From positions 62,001 through 126,000 of the forward strand of contig CAVVZJ010000011.1 in the NCBI GenBank assembly GCA_963752755.1: DNA of 64,000 bases, in the 5' to 3' direction. Shown here in pieces: positions 43,689-52,624 of this stretch. This DNA is from CAVVZJ01 sp963752755 (lineage in GTDB: Bacteria > Planctomycetota > Planctomycetia > Isosphaerales > Isosphaeraceae). The notes beneath the pieces were generated by a model. The model worked only from the letters and a program-made list of their open reading frames with translations. It was not told the DNA's origin and made no database searches. The position numbers and the translations under genes were made by a program. Numbering within the stretch: the stretch's first letter is position 1; the number at the start of each line of letters is the position of its first letter.

Positions 43689-46561
43689 CGGATCAGCTTC
43701 TCCGATCCGTCCCAGTGCCCTGCTTTGCCTGCTCTTCCTGACCGTCGCCTGTCCGGTCCGGGCGCAGGAGGAACTGGTCGTGCGACCGGGTCCGCCGCCG
43801 AAGGAGGGGTTCGAGGTCGATCTGGACAAGGACGGCGTGCCCGACGGCTGGTACAACCTCCGCGATGCCCGGCTCGCCGGCGACGGGATCGACGGCCCAA
43901 CCTGCCTGCGGTTCGAGTGCGACCGGCCGGGGCGGCCGTCGCGGGCGAGCCGGGCGTTCGGCATTGACGGCCGGCAGTTCGAGGCGGTCGTCATCGGCCT
44001 CTGGGTCCGGATCGACGACATCCGCGGCGGCGAGCGGATGGGCGAGGAACCGAGTCTCCTGATCGACTTCCTCGGCACCGAACTGCGGACCGTGGGCCAC
44101 GGCGTCCTCGGTCCCTGGACCCGTTCGGTGCCCTCCCGGCGCTGGACCTGGGTGGCGAAGCGCATCCCCGTGCCCGAGGCCACCCTCGACGCGATCCTCT
44201 CAATCGGCCTGATCGGGGCCACGGGAGTGCTCGAAGTCGATGGCCTGACCATCGATCTGGTTCCCCGGGGTGGCTCCGAAACCACCGACCTCGTGCTCAA
44301 CGGCGGGCTGGAACTGGGCGACCCGTCGCCGGCCCACTGGGTCGTCTCCGGCGGGGCCGCTCGGGTGATGCCGGGACATGATTCCGACTCGGCCCTGGAG
44401 CTGTCGCGTTCCGGCGCCCGGGGACAGGCGGCGGTGGCCGTGCCGGTGGATCGGCTCGACGCCCTGGAGATCCGGCTCTGGGCCCGGGGGTCGGGTTTGC
44501 GGGGTTCGGGCGGGGCGGTCGGCGAGGTGTTCTTCCTCGACGAGGATGGTCGCGTCCTGCCGGGTGCCGCGGCCGGCGCGCGGGTGTTCCGGTGGGCCGG
44601 TTCGTTCGACTGGAGTTCCTTTCTCGCCGTCATCCGCGTTCCGCAGGCGGCGAGCCGGGCCGTGCTTCAACTGGAGAAGACCGACAGTATCGGCTCGATC
44701 AAGTTCGACGACCTCACGATCACGGCCAGCCCCGACCCCTCCCGCGGCGCCTGGACCCCGTACCACGCCATGACCGACACCGACGGCTGGCATCCTTACC
44801 AGGCCGCCGAGCTGATCGAGCCCGACTCGGCCCTCGACTTCGCCTTCCTCCACGACCCACCCGCTGGCAAGCACGGATTGGTCACGGTTCAGGATGGTCA
44901 TCTCGCGTTTACCAAGGGCGGCCGCGCCCGGTTCTTCGGCGTCGTGCTGCTACCCCCGACGACGATTCCGACCCCCGAACGGGCCGACGCCATGGCCGAA
45001 CGCCTGGCTCGTCGCGGCATCAACCTTGTCCGCTTCGACAAGCTCGACGCCCCGTTCGGGCCTGGTCGCAGCCTCATCGACGACACCGCCGACAACACCG
45101 CGACGCTCGACCCGATGATGCTCGATCGGTTTGACCACCTGATCGCCGCCCTGAAACAGCGGGGCCTCTACGTCTCGCTGGAGCTGATCGCCTCCTGCCG
45201 GTTCCGCCAGGGCGACGCGATCGCCGGCGGCGCGGCCTTGCCGCCCGGCGGCGGGCCAGCGACCGCCTTCGACCCGGCCATCCGGGCACGGACCTTGAAG
45301 TTCGCCCACGCCCTGCTCGATCACGTCAACCCCGAGACGGGCCTCGCCCTGAAGGACGACCCGGTCCTCGCCTGGCTCTCGATCTCGGGCGAGCAATCGT
45401 TGTTCGATCTGATCGACAACCCCGAGATCCTGCCGGCCGAGTCGGCTGCCGAGCTTCGCAAGTTGCAAGAGCGGAGCACGCTCGGCGCGGGCCGGAGGTT
45501 CTGGCAGTCGGCCGAGTCGGACCAGTGGCAGTCGATCGCGAAGGACCTCCGCGACGACGGCCTGAGGGTCCCGATCGCCGGGTGCTCCCACTGGCGCCGC
45601 GAGCCCGAGTTCGTCGCGGCCCAGACCGCCAAGGGGCTCGACCTGATCGACGACCGCCTCTACTGGGCGCCGCCGCTTTACGCCCTGGCCGAGCGCCGTT
45701 CGATGGTCGAGCATGCCGAGGGCAGCCTCGCCTCCGAGGCGAGCAAGAAGCACAAGTCCGACCGGCCCTACGTCGTCTCCCAGTGGTGCAGCCACACCGG
45801 GGGCAACTGGGCCTTGCCCTACGAGGGGGCCGACCTCCTGCTCGGTGCCGAGATGGCCGCGGCCGAGGGCTGGGACGCCCTGGTCCGCCGGGGCGTCTTC
45901 CTCTTCCCCGAGACCTGGGGCGCCGCCGCGCCCGGCACGTCCGGCGGTCAGGACCTCTTCCCGATCCCCGAGGCGCTCAACGCCAACCCGGCCGTCTTCG
46001 CCTTCCTGCCTCACGCCGCCTCGATCATCCTCCGCCCCGCCGCCGAACCTGACCACGCCGCCCGCGCCTCCCGCCGACGTCGGGTGGCCTGGGACCCGTC
46101 CGAGGGCCGCCTGGCGGTGATCACCCCGCACACCCAGGCTCTTGCCCTGGCCGGTCAACTCGGACGCCGCCCGGTCGTCTCCGACGCCCTGACGATCGCC
46201 ACCGACACCCCCGGCGCCACCGTGGCGGTCTCCTCTGTCGGCCCCGAGCCGATCGCGACGGCCCGCCGCTTGCTGGTGACGGCCCTCGCCCGCGTCGAGC
46301 CGACCGGCCTCACCTACGCCGACGCCACCGGCCGCGAGGTTGCCGACCCCGGCCGACCCCCCTTGCGTTCTCGAACCGGTCCTCGCCCGCGTCGAGTGGA
46401 ACCGCCGCGGTCGCATCCAGGCCTTCGCCCTCGACAACGCCGGCCACCGCAACGGTCCCGCGACCCTCGAACAGACTCCCACCGGCGCTCGCCTCGTGAT
46501 CGACGGCCGCTCTCCCGCCGTCCATTACGAGCTGGTCGTCGGCGCCGACGCCGGCAAATAG
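43660..46561 (+). CDS. Secreted glycoside-hydrolase-like protein (one frameshift)
   Basis: The start is probably ATG 43660 (MGSFRNEPNGG) within the tandem repeat, although the signal peptide core (SALLCLLFLTVACPVRAQ) lies at residues 18-35. A CBM-like beta region (EGFEVDLDKDGVPDGWYNLR) precedes a TIM-barrel-like domain: RRGINLVRFDKLDAPFG, FDHLIAALKQRGLYVSLELI, DDPVLAWLSISGEQSLFDLI and RPYVVSQWCSHTGGNWALPY. The last block is where related GH5/GH42-like proteins usually carry the nucleophile Glu; here Gln is read. A shift near 46350 leads to ARVEWNRRGRIQAFALDNAG and a stop at 46561. About 965 residues. Confidence 0.72.
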
Positions 46562-46671
46562 ACCGATGTTCGTCGCCGGGCCCGGGCCCGATGGTCTCTG
46601 TGCTCCCGTTGTCCCTTTGTGGTGAATCGACCTGCCGTTCCTCCCACGGCTCCCGAGAGTCTTCCGAACCC

Positions 46672-47631
46672 ATGCTCACCCTCGTCACCGGCGGCGCCGG
46701 CTTCATCGGCTCGCACCTCGTCGATCGCCTCCTCGCCGACGGGGGCGACGTGGTCGTCCTCGACAACTTCGACCCCTTCTACGCCGCGCCCGCAAGCGAG
46801 TCCAACCTGGCGGCTGCCTCGGCGAACCCGCGGTTCCGCCTCGTCGAGCTGGACATCCGCGACGCGGCCGGCGTCGATCGGCTCGTCGGCGAGGTCCGCC
46901 CCGAGGCGATCGTCCACCTCGCCGCCCGGGCCGGGGTCCGGCCGAGCATCGAGCAGCCGGCGCTCTACGCCGAGGTGAACGTCACCGGCACCGTCCACCT
47001 CGCTGCAAGCCGCCTGCCGGCTCGAACCCCGCCCGCGGTTCGTCTATGCCTCCAGCTCCAGCGTCTATGGCGACCGCGACACCGCCCCGTTCCGCGAGAC
47101 CGACCAGCGTCGATCACCCCGTCAGCCCGTACGCCGCCACCAAGAAGGCGTGCGAGCTGCTGGCCCACACCTTCCACCACCTCCACGGCCTGCCCGTCAC
47201 CGGCCTGCGGTTCTTCACCGCCTACGGGCCCCGCAACCGCCCCGACCTCGCCATCGCCAAGTTCGCCGACCTGATCGACCGCGGCGAGCCCGTGCCGATG
47301 TTCGGCGACGGCTCGACCCGCCGCGACTACACCTACGTCGGCGACATCGTCGATGGCGATCGTCCGGGCGATCGAGTGTTGCCGGATCGCATCACCTCTA
47401 CAACCTCGGCAACTCCGACCCGATCGCCCTCCGCGACATGATCGCCGCGCATCGGCGAGGCGCTGGGCAAGGCAGCCGATCATCCGGCGATTGCCCGAGC
47501 AGCCGGGCGACGTCCGGCAGACCTATGCCGACATCTCCCGGGCTCGCCGAGGAGCTGGGATACGCGCCGCCGACGCCGTTCCGCGAGGGGCTGCGGCGTT
47601 CGTGGAGTGGTTCCGGGGCGAGAGGAGATGA
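46672..47631 (+). CDS. NAD-dependent sugar-nucleotide epimerase (UDP-glucuronate 4-epimerase-like; heavily frameshifted)
   Basis: ATG at 46672 gives MLTLVTGGAGFIGSHLVDRL with the Rossmann TGGAGFIGS motif, then VVLDNFDPFYAAPASESNL, EAIVHLAARAGVRPSIEQPA, VYASSSSVYGDRDTAPFRET, the YAATKK catalytic Tyr/Lys, GLRFFTAYGPRNRPDLAIAK and FGDGSTRRDYTYVGDIVDG. It is an extended SDR of the UDP-glucuronate/UDP-galactose epimerase type. At least eight single-base indels lie between 47010 and 47600. The reading above requires switching frames at each, and the last frame ends FVEWFRGERR at 47631. It would supply sugar nucleotides for envelope polysaccharide. Confidence 0.82.
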
Positions 47632-47690
47632 GGAAGGCAAGATTCGTCACAGTGGGGCTGAGGCTGCACCAAGGCAATAATCGCTTCTGG

Positions 47691-47799
47691 TCCACGAACC
47701 CGCGGATGCCGTCCGGTTTGGCCTGGTGGGACCGCCACCCACGGCTGTCGTCCGGTCGGAGTCGGGCTCGAATCGGACCGCATCCGCGGGTTCGTGGAT
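47691..47799. repeat. Dispersed inverted-repeat element, copy 2
   Basis: The 25-bp arms (47691-47715, starting tccacgaacccgcggatg, and 47775-47799) are complementary with one mismatch. Between them lies sequence that, reversed, matches copy 1 at 42814-42942. It sits between two convergent genes and carries no ORF. Confidence 0.85.
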
Positions 47800-47838
47800 G
47801 GAAACCCGGCCTCTGTGCTGCAGACCCCGGCCGCTCGC

Positions 47839-48495
47839 TCAGAGTCCGCGCCTCACCACTCGCCCCGCATCCTTCAGATCGGCCACGAAGACCGCTCCGC
47901 CGGCCCAGTCCCCCTCGGCTCTCGATGCCCGACCGCCACGCACCGCAGCCCCGCCGCCCTCGCCGCTTCGAGGCCGGTGGGCGAGTCCTCGAGGGCCACG
48001 GCCTCGTCCGGCTTCGACCCGAGCCGCTACAGGGCCAGCCGGTAGGCTTCGGGGTCGGGCTTGGTCGCGGCCACGTCCTCCTTGCCGACGATCAGTCGAA
48101 AGCGTCGGCCAGCCCGGCGGTGCCGAGGACGGTCTCCACGTTCTCCCGCCAGGTGGTCGAGACGACCGCCAGCTCGGCCCGGCCCTCGGAGCCGCTCGAC
48201 CAGCTCGGCGACGCCCGGGATAGAGCCGCGGCGAGTCGGCCAGCAGCGGTCCGGGTCAGCTCCTGCTTGCGGCGCGACCCAGCCGTCGACGTCGCCGCCC
48301 TCGATCCCGCGCTCGGCGAAGCATCGCTGGCGAGGAAGGACGCGGTCGTCCTCCTCGGCCGCGCGGCGCAGACCTCCGGCGGCACGTCCCAGCCCATCGG
48401 GCGAACGTCCGCTCCCAGGCCGCGACGTGGACGTTCTCGGTGTCGGCGATCACCCCGTCGAAGTCGAACAGCAGGGCGCGGGGCGGCATGGACAT
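47839..48495 (-). CDS. HAD-family hydrolase, beta-phosphoglucomutase-like (frameshifted)
   Basis: ATG at 48495 gives MSMPPRALLFDFDGVIADTE with the DxD nucleophile motif I. Other parts in shifting frames: NVHVAAWERTFARWAG, AELAVVSTTWRENVETVLGT (motif II Ser/Thr) and LADAFD, then the KPDPEAYRLAL-type motif III and EDSPTGLEAARAAGLRCVAV (motif IV). The last reading frame ends at 47839. At least six indels occur. Such subfamily I HAD enzymes dephosphorylate or isomerise sugar phosphates. It converges on the epimerase gene across the repeat element. Confidence 0.75.
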
Positions 48496-48683
48496 GGGTC
48501 GCGACCTCTCCCTCAGGTCGCACGAACCGGCCGGACGCAAAGTCGGATTATTCGCTCAGAGTGCCGGGGCCGTCAAATCGTTGACTTTCCCGCGGCGCGC
48601 CCGCTTATGTTTGCCTCGTGTCCCGCCTCCCCGCCGATCCCCGCGACGATCACCGGCCATATCGACTCAAGGAGAACGACCGC

Positions 48684-49704
48684 ATGGCTCGACCCGTCAC
48701 CCTGTTCACCGGCCAGTGGGCCGACCTGACCCTGGAATGACCTGCCAGAAGGCCAGCCAGTGGGGCTACGACGGCATCGAGCTGCCCTGCTGGGGCGACC
48801 ACTTCAACGTCCAGAAGGCGCTCAAGGACGACGGCTACTGCCAGGGCCGCCACGACCTGCTCGGCAAGTACGGCCTGAAGTGCTGGGCGATCTCCAACCA
48901 CCTGGTCGGCCAGGCCGTCTGCGACACCGATCGACGAGCGCCACAAGGCGATCCTGCCCCGCCACGTCTGGGGCGACGGCGACCCCGAAGGCGTCCGCAA
49001 GCGGGCCGCCCAGGAGATGAAGGACACCGCCCGCGCCGCCGCCGAAGCTCGGCGTGAAGGTCGTCAACGGCTTCACCGGCTCGCTCGATCTGGCACCTGC
49101 TCTACTCGTTCCCGCCGGTCTCCGACGCCGATGATCGCCGCCGGCTTCAAGGACTTCGCCGACCGCTGGAACCCGATCCTCGACGTCTTCAAGCAAGGAC
49201 GGCGTCCGGTTCGGCCTGGAGGTCCACCCGACCGAGATCGCCTTCGACATCTACTCGGCCGAGACGGCCCTGAACGCCCTCGACCGCCGCCCCGAGTTCG
49301 GCTTCAACTACGACCCCAGCCACCTGCTCTGGCAGATGGTCGACCCGGTCGAGTTCATCCGCTACTTCCCCGACCGGATCTACCACGTCCACGTCAAGGA
49401 CGCCGCCCGGACCCTCGACGGCCGGACCGGCATCCTCGGCTCGCACCTGAACTTCGGCGACCCCCGCCGCGGCTGGGACTTCCGCTCGCCGGGCCGCGGC
49501 CAGGTCGACTTCGACGCCATCGCCCGCGCGCTGAACACGATCGGCTACGACGGCCCGCTCTCCGTCGAGTGGGAAGACCCCGGCATGGACCGCGAGTACG
49601 GCGCCGCCGAGGCCGCCCGCTTCGTCAAGGAGAAGATGGGCTTCACCGCCCCCGGCCGCCTCTTCGACTCCGCCTTCGAAAAAGGCCAGAAGTCGGCCGG
49701 TTAG
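48684..49704 (+). CDS. Sugar phosphate isomerase/epimerase TIM-barrel protein (heavily frameshifted at 5' half)
   Basis: ATG at 48684 follows GGAGAACGACCGC. MARPVTLFTGQWADLTLE opens the protein, then after a shift QWGYDGIELPCWGDHFNVQK, GKYGLKCWAISNHLVGQAVC, RFGLEVHPTEIAFDIYSAET and GFNYDPSHLLWQMVDPVEFI follow. HVHVKDAARTLDGRTGI and PLSVEWEDPGMDREYGAAEA carry the expected metal-site His/Glu residues of the xylose-isomerase-like AP-endonuclease-2 fold. About seven indels lie between 48735 and 49200; the frame from 49200 to 49704 is clean. It is probably a sugar or inositol catabolism isomerase. Confidence 0.82.
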
Positions 49705-49849
49705 CCGAGGCTCAAACAACCCCTTGCGATCGAGGGCCGCCCTCGGCGGCCGGTCAAGCCAGCCTTGCCGAAAGTGGCCCTCGGTCCCCTAAGATAGAGG
49801 GAGACGGTATCGTCAGCGTTTCCCGAATGCCTGGTCTGGAGTCCCCTTC

Positions 49850-50083
49850 ATGAGCGGCCCGATCGTCCGCAAGTACGGCTTCCCCAATTTCGAGAAGATC
49901 TTCGGTTCCCGCGAGGTCCAGCACGGCGTGGATGAGCCCGAGTCGCCGCAGGGCCAGGGTGCGAAGGAGTCGGATGGAACCGGTCTGCCCCCCGACCTGT
50001 CGCACCATCCGGTCGATCCGAACCAGCCGGAGGCGTCGGGGACGATCAACCCGGCGACGGAGTTCGGATCGACGGGAGAGTGA
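49850..50083 (+). CDS. Small hypothetical protein, 77 aa
   Basis: ATG at 49850 gives MSGPIVRKYGFPNFEKIFGS, then a charged, Pro/Gly-rich disordered tail ending TINPATEFGSTGE. The N-terminal block looks conserved in style (RKYGFPNFEKIFG). It has no known domain and is intact. A region 150 bases upstream of the start is free of genes and could hold its promoter. Confidence 0.6.
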   Translation: MSGPIVRKYGFPNFEKIFGSREVQHGVDEPESPQGQGAKESDGTGLPPDLSHHPVDPNQPEASGTINPATEFGSTGE

Positions 50084-50152
50084 TCGTCCAGGGGCGAGGG
50101 CCGATGGTCGCGTCGAGCCCGGTTGAGGGATGGGACCATCGGCCCTCTGCCG

Positions 50153-50596
50153 TCAGAGGTCGGGCATCGCCGCCTTCGACGGCCAGGCGGCGAGGACCAG
50201 GCAGGCCCAGCCGACGAGGAAGCCGACGCCGCCGATCGGCGTGATTGCGCCGAGCCAGCGGTGACCGGTGAGGGCCATCGCGTAGAGGCTGCCCGAAAAG
50301 AGGGCCACCCCGAGCAGGAACGACCAGCCAGCGACCGTCGCCGCGATGCCAACCGACTCGGGAGCACGGGCGAGCAGCAGGCCGAGGGCGACCAGGGCGA
50401 GGGCGTGGGACATATGATAAGTCACGCCTGTATGGAAGACGGCAAGCCGACGATCGGGGCTGACCCGGCCCTCGGAACTCCCGACGAAGGCCGGGTCCTT
50501 GAGACGGCCCTCCAGCCAGTGAGCCCCGAAGGCACCGGCCGAGACGGCGAGGAAGCCCAGGATCGCGCCGATGCGGAACCAGGTCGATGCGGTCAT
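50153..50596 (-). CDS. DUF423 (YgdD-like) inner-membrane protein
   Basis: ATG at 50596 gives MTASTWFRIGAILGFLAVSA, then GAFGAHWLEGRLKDPAF and RRLAVFHTGVTYHMSHALAL, the family signature of GAFGAH and the F-x-T-x-x-x-Y-x-x-x-H region. Four membrane segments are visible, the last ending GFLVGWACLVLAAW. At 147 residues and intact, it matches DUF423 proteins of unknown function. It lies 66 bases after the folC start in the same direction as folC. Confidence 0.92.
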   Translation of the reverse strand: MTASTWFRIGAILGFLAVSAGAFGAHWLEGRLKDPAFVGSSEGRVSPDRRLAVFHTGVTYHMSHALALVALGLLLARAPESVGIAATVAGWSFLLGVALFSGSLYAMALTGHRWLGAITPIGGVGFLVGWACLVLAAWPSKAAMPDL

Positions 50597-50661
50597 CGTG
50601 GGATTGGCCTCCGTTGACGGTGGGGATGGAATGTTCCGGCTCCGACATCAGCCAGGGCGGT

Positions 50662-52050
50662 TCAGACCGCGGCGACGGTGGCGGCCGGGGAAGGTTCGAT
50701 GCCGAGCAGCAGGGCGCGCGCCTCGGCGGCGAGGAAGAGTGAGCCGGTGACGCAGATCAGGCCTTCGGGCGGCGTCTGTTGGCGGGCCACGGCGAGGGCC
50801 TCGGCCGGGTCGGAGGCGACCTCGGCCGACTGGCCGTTGAGGGCCCAGACCGCCTCGGCGACCTCGACCGGGGGCACGGCCCGGGGGTTCTCGACGTAGC
50901 GTGTGGCGACCACTTCGTCGAAGAGGGGCAGGAGTGCCCGGAGCTGACCGATCAGGTCCTTATCTCGGGTCGTGCCGAAGACGAGCGTCCGGCGGGTGGG
51001 GGGGAAGCAGGTCCGCAGGGCCTCGGCCAGGGCGGCGGCGGAGGCGACGTTGTGGGCGCCATCGATGACCAGCCACGGACGCTCGCCCAGCACCTCGACC
51101 CGAGCCGGGAAGCTCAAGCCGGCGAACCCCCGCGCCACCGCCTCCGCTCCGACGACGAGCCCGCGATCGGCCAGGGCGTCGAGCGTGGCGAGAGCGGTCG
51201 CCGCGTTCTGAGCCTGGTGGGGACCGAGCAACGGCAAATCGAGCGGTCCCCAGTCGGAGCGCCAGGTCTGCACGCTCAGGCGGCCGGAGGTCGGACGGTC
51301 GAGAGGCGGAGTCGGAGCTTGATAGGTTTCGTGAAAATCGACGTCGATCCAGCGGAGCTGGGCACGTCGCTGGCGGGCCACCCGGGCGATTGCTGCACGA
51401 GGTTCATCGCCCCGCACGCCGACGACGGCCAGGCCAGAACGCTTGAGGATGCCGGCCTTCTCGGTCGCGATGGCGGCCAGGGACGAGCCGAGGAGCTTCG
51501 TATGGTCGAACGAGATCGAGGTGAGGACCGAGGCCAGCGGGCGGACGACGTTGGTCGAGTCGAGCCGGCCGCCGAGGCCGACCTCCAGCACGACCGCACC
51601 GCAGCCGCGACGGGCGAAGTGGAGCAGGCCCAGGGCGGTCGTGACCTCGAAGAACGTCAGATCGCGACGACGAGGGTGAGGGTCGGTGGCGTCGATGAGC
51701 TCGATTGCGGGCCGGACTTCCTCGACCAGGGCCATCAACTCGTCAGGCGTGGCGTCGCGGCCGTCAATCCGGAATCGCTCCTCCAGGCGATGGAGGTGGG
51801 GTGAGCAAAAGAGGCCGGTGCGGACGCCGGAAGCGGTGAGGGCCGAGGCGATCATGGCAGCCGTCGAGCCCTTGCCCTTCGTGCCGGAGATGTGGATGAT
51901 CCGGAGCCCATCGTGCGGGTCGCCAAGTCGGCGGAGGAGGCGACGCATCCGGCCCAGGCGAAGCTCGCCCGGCAGGCGTGGCATCCCGGCCCGCTCGTAG
52001 TTCAGCCGGCCGAAGAGGTAGTCGAGGCTGGAGCGGTAGCGGTCGGTCAT
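50662..52050 (-). CDS. folC: Folylpolyglutamate synthase / dihydrofolate synthase
   Basis: ATG at 52050 opens an intact 462-residue frame. The Mur-ligase fold P-loop IHISGTKGKGSTAAMIASAL lies at about 53-72, followed by GLFCSPHLHRLEERFRIDGR and FFEVTTALGLLHFARRGCGA. Next are VVLEVGLGGRLDSTNVVRPL, a family hallmark, and TSISFDHTKLLGSSLAAIAT. The C-terminal domain has PARVEVLGERPWLVIDGAHN. It adds glutamate to folates in the cytoplasm. The lack of indels here contrasts with neighbouring regions. Confidence 0.95.
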   Translation of the reverse strand: MTDRYRSSLDYLFGRLNYERAGMPRLPGELRLGRMRRLLRRLGDPHDGLRIIHISGTKGKGSTAAMIASALTASGVRTGLFCSPHLHRLEERFRIDGRDATPDELMALVEEVRPAIELIDATDPHPRRRDLTFFEVTTALGLLHFARRGCGAVVLEVGLGGRLDSTNVVRPLASVLTSISFDHTKLLGSSLAAIATEKAGILKRSGLAVVGVRGDEPRAAIARVARQRRAQLRWIDVDFHETYQAPTPPLDRPTSGRLSVQTWRSDWGPLDLPLLGPHQAQNAATALATLDALADRGLVVGAEAVARGFAGLSFPARVEVLGERPWLVIDGAHNVASAAALAEALRTCFPPTRRTLVFGTTRDKDLIGQLRALLPLFDEVVATRYVENPRAVPPVEVAEAVWALNGQSAEVASDPAEALAVARQQTPPEGLICVTGSLFLAAEARALLLGIEPSPAATVAAV

Positions 52051-52130
52051 GGTCGGAGGTCGGTCGGGACCAGGAGTGGGCTTCGCCTCGAATCCGGGGG
52101 GCTCGATCGGGGCTGGGTGGACGTCGTCGG

Positions 52131-52520
52131 CTACTCGTCCAGGCTGGGCACCTTGGCCGTCTCCAGCAGCTCGCGGACGCGGCGGAGGAAGTCGTCCAGC
52201 GCGAGGCCCTTGACCAGGTAATCGGTGGCGCCGCCTTCGAAGGCTTCGAGGCGGGCGTCGGCGTCCGCGAGGTTGGAGATCACGACGATCTTGAGGCGGA
52301 CCCCCGATGGATCGTGCCGCAGCGCGTCGAGCACTTCGAAGCCGTTCAGGGCGGGCATCCAGATGTCGAGCAGGAGCAGGTCGGGGCGGTGGGCACGGAC
52401 GAGGTCGATGGCGCAGCGGCCGTCAGGGGCTTCCCAGACGTCATGGCCGGCAGCCTGCAGCGCCGCGACATAGACTGCGCGGAGATCGTCGTCATCATCG
52501 GCCAGGATGACCTTCGCCAT
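52131..52520 (-). CDS. Single-domain response regulator
   Basis: The start is ATG 52520 (MAKVILADDDDDLRAVYVAA). This is a receiver domain only, 129 residues. The acidic pocket is at 8-12, the phospho-acceptor is Asp52 in PDLLLLDIWMPALNGF, Ser82 lies in VVISN and Lys104 in TDYLVKG. There is no output domain, so it acts through protein contacts like CheY or Spo0F. No histidine kinase is adjacent. It is intact. Confidence 0.92.
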   Translation of the reverse strand: MAKVILADDDDDLRAVYVAALQAAGHDVWEAPDGRCAIDLVRAHRPDLLLLDIWMPALNGFEVLDALRHDPSGVRLKIVVISNLADADARLEAFEGGATDYLVKGLALDDFLRRVRELLETAKVPSLDE

Positions 52521-52624
52521 CAGACGATCTCCCGGGTTTGGAAGCTGGGGCGCGGGGTTGCAAGCCCCGCACCCTAACGGCCAGCATACCCGGGCCGGGC
52601 GGCAGGCCGCCATGCCAGTCTGTG

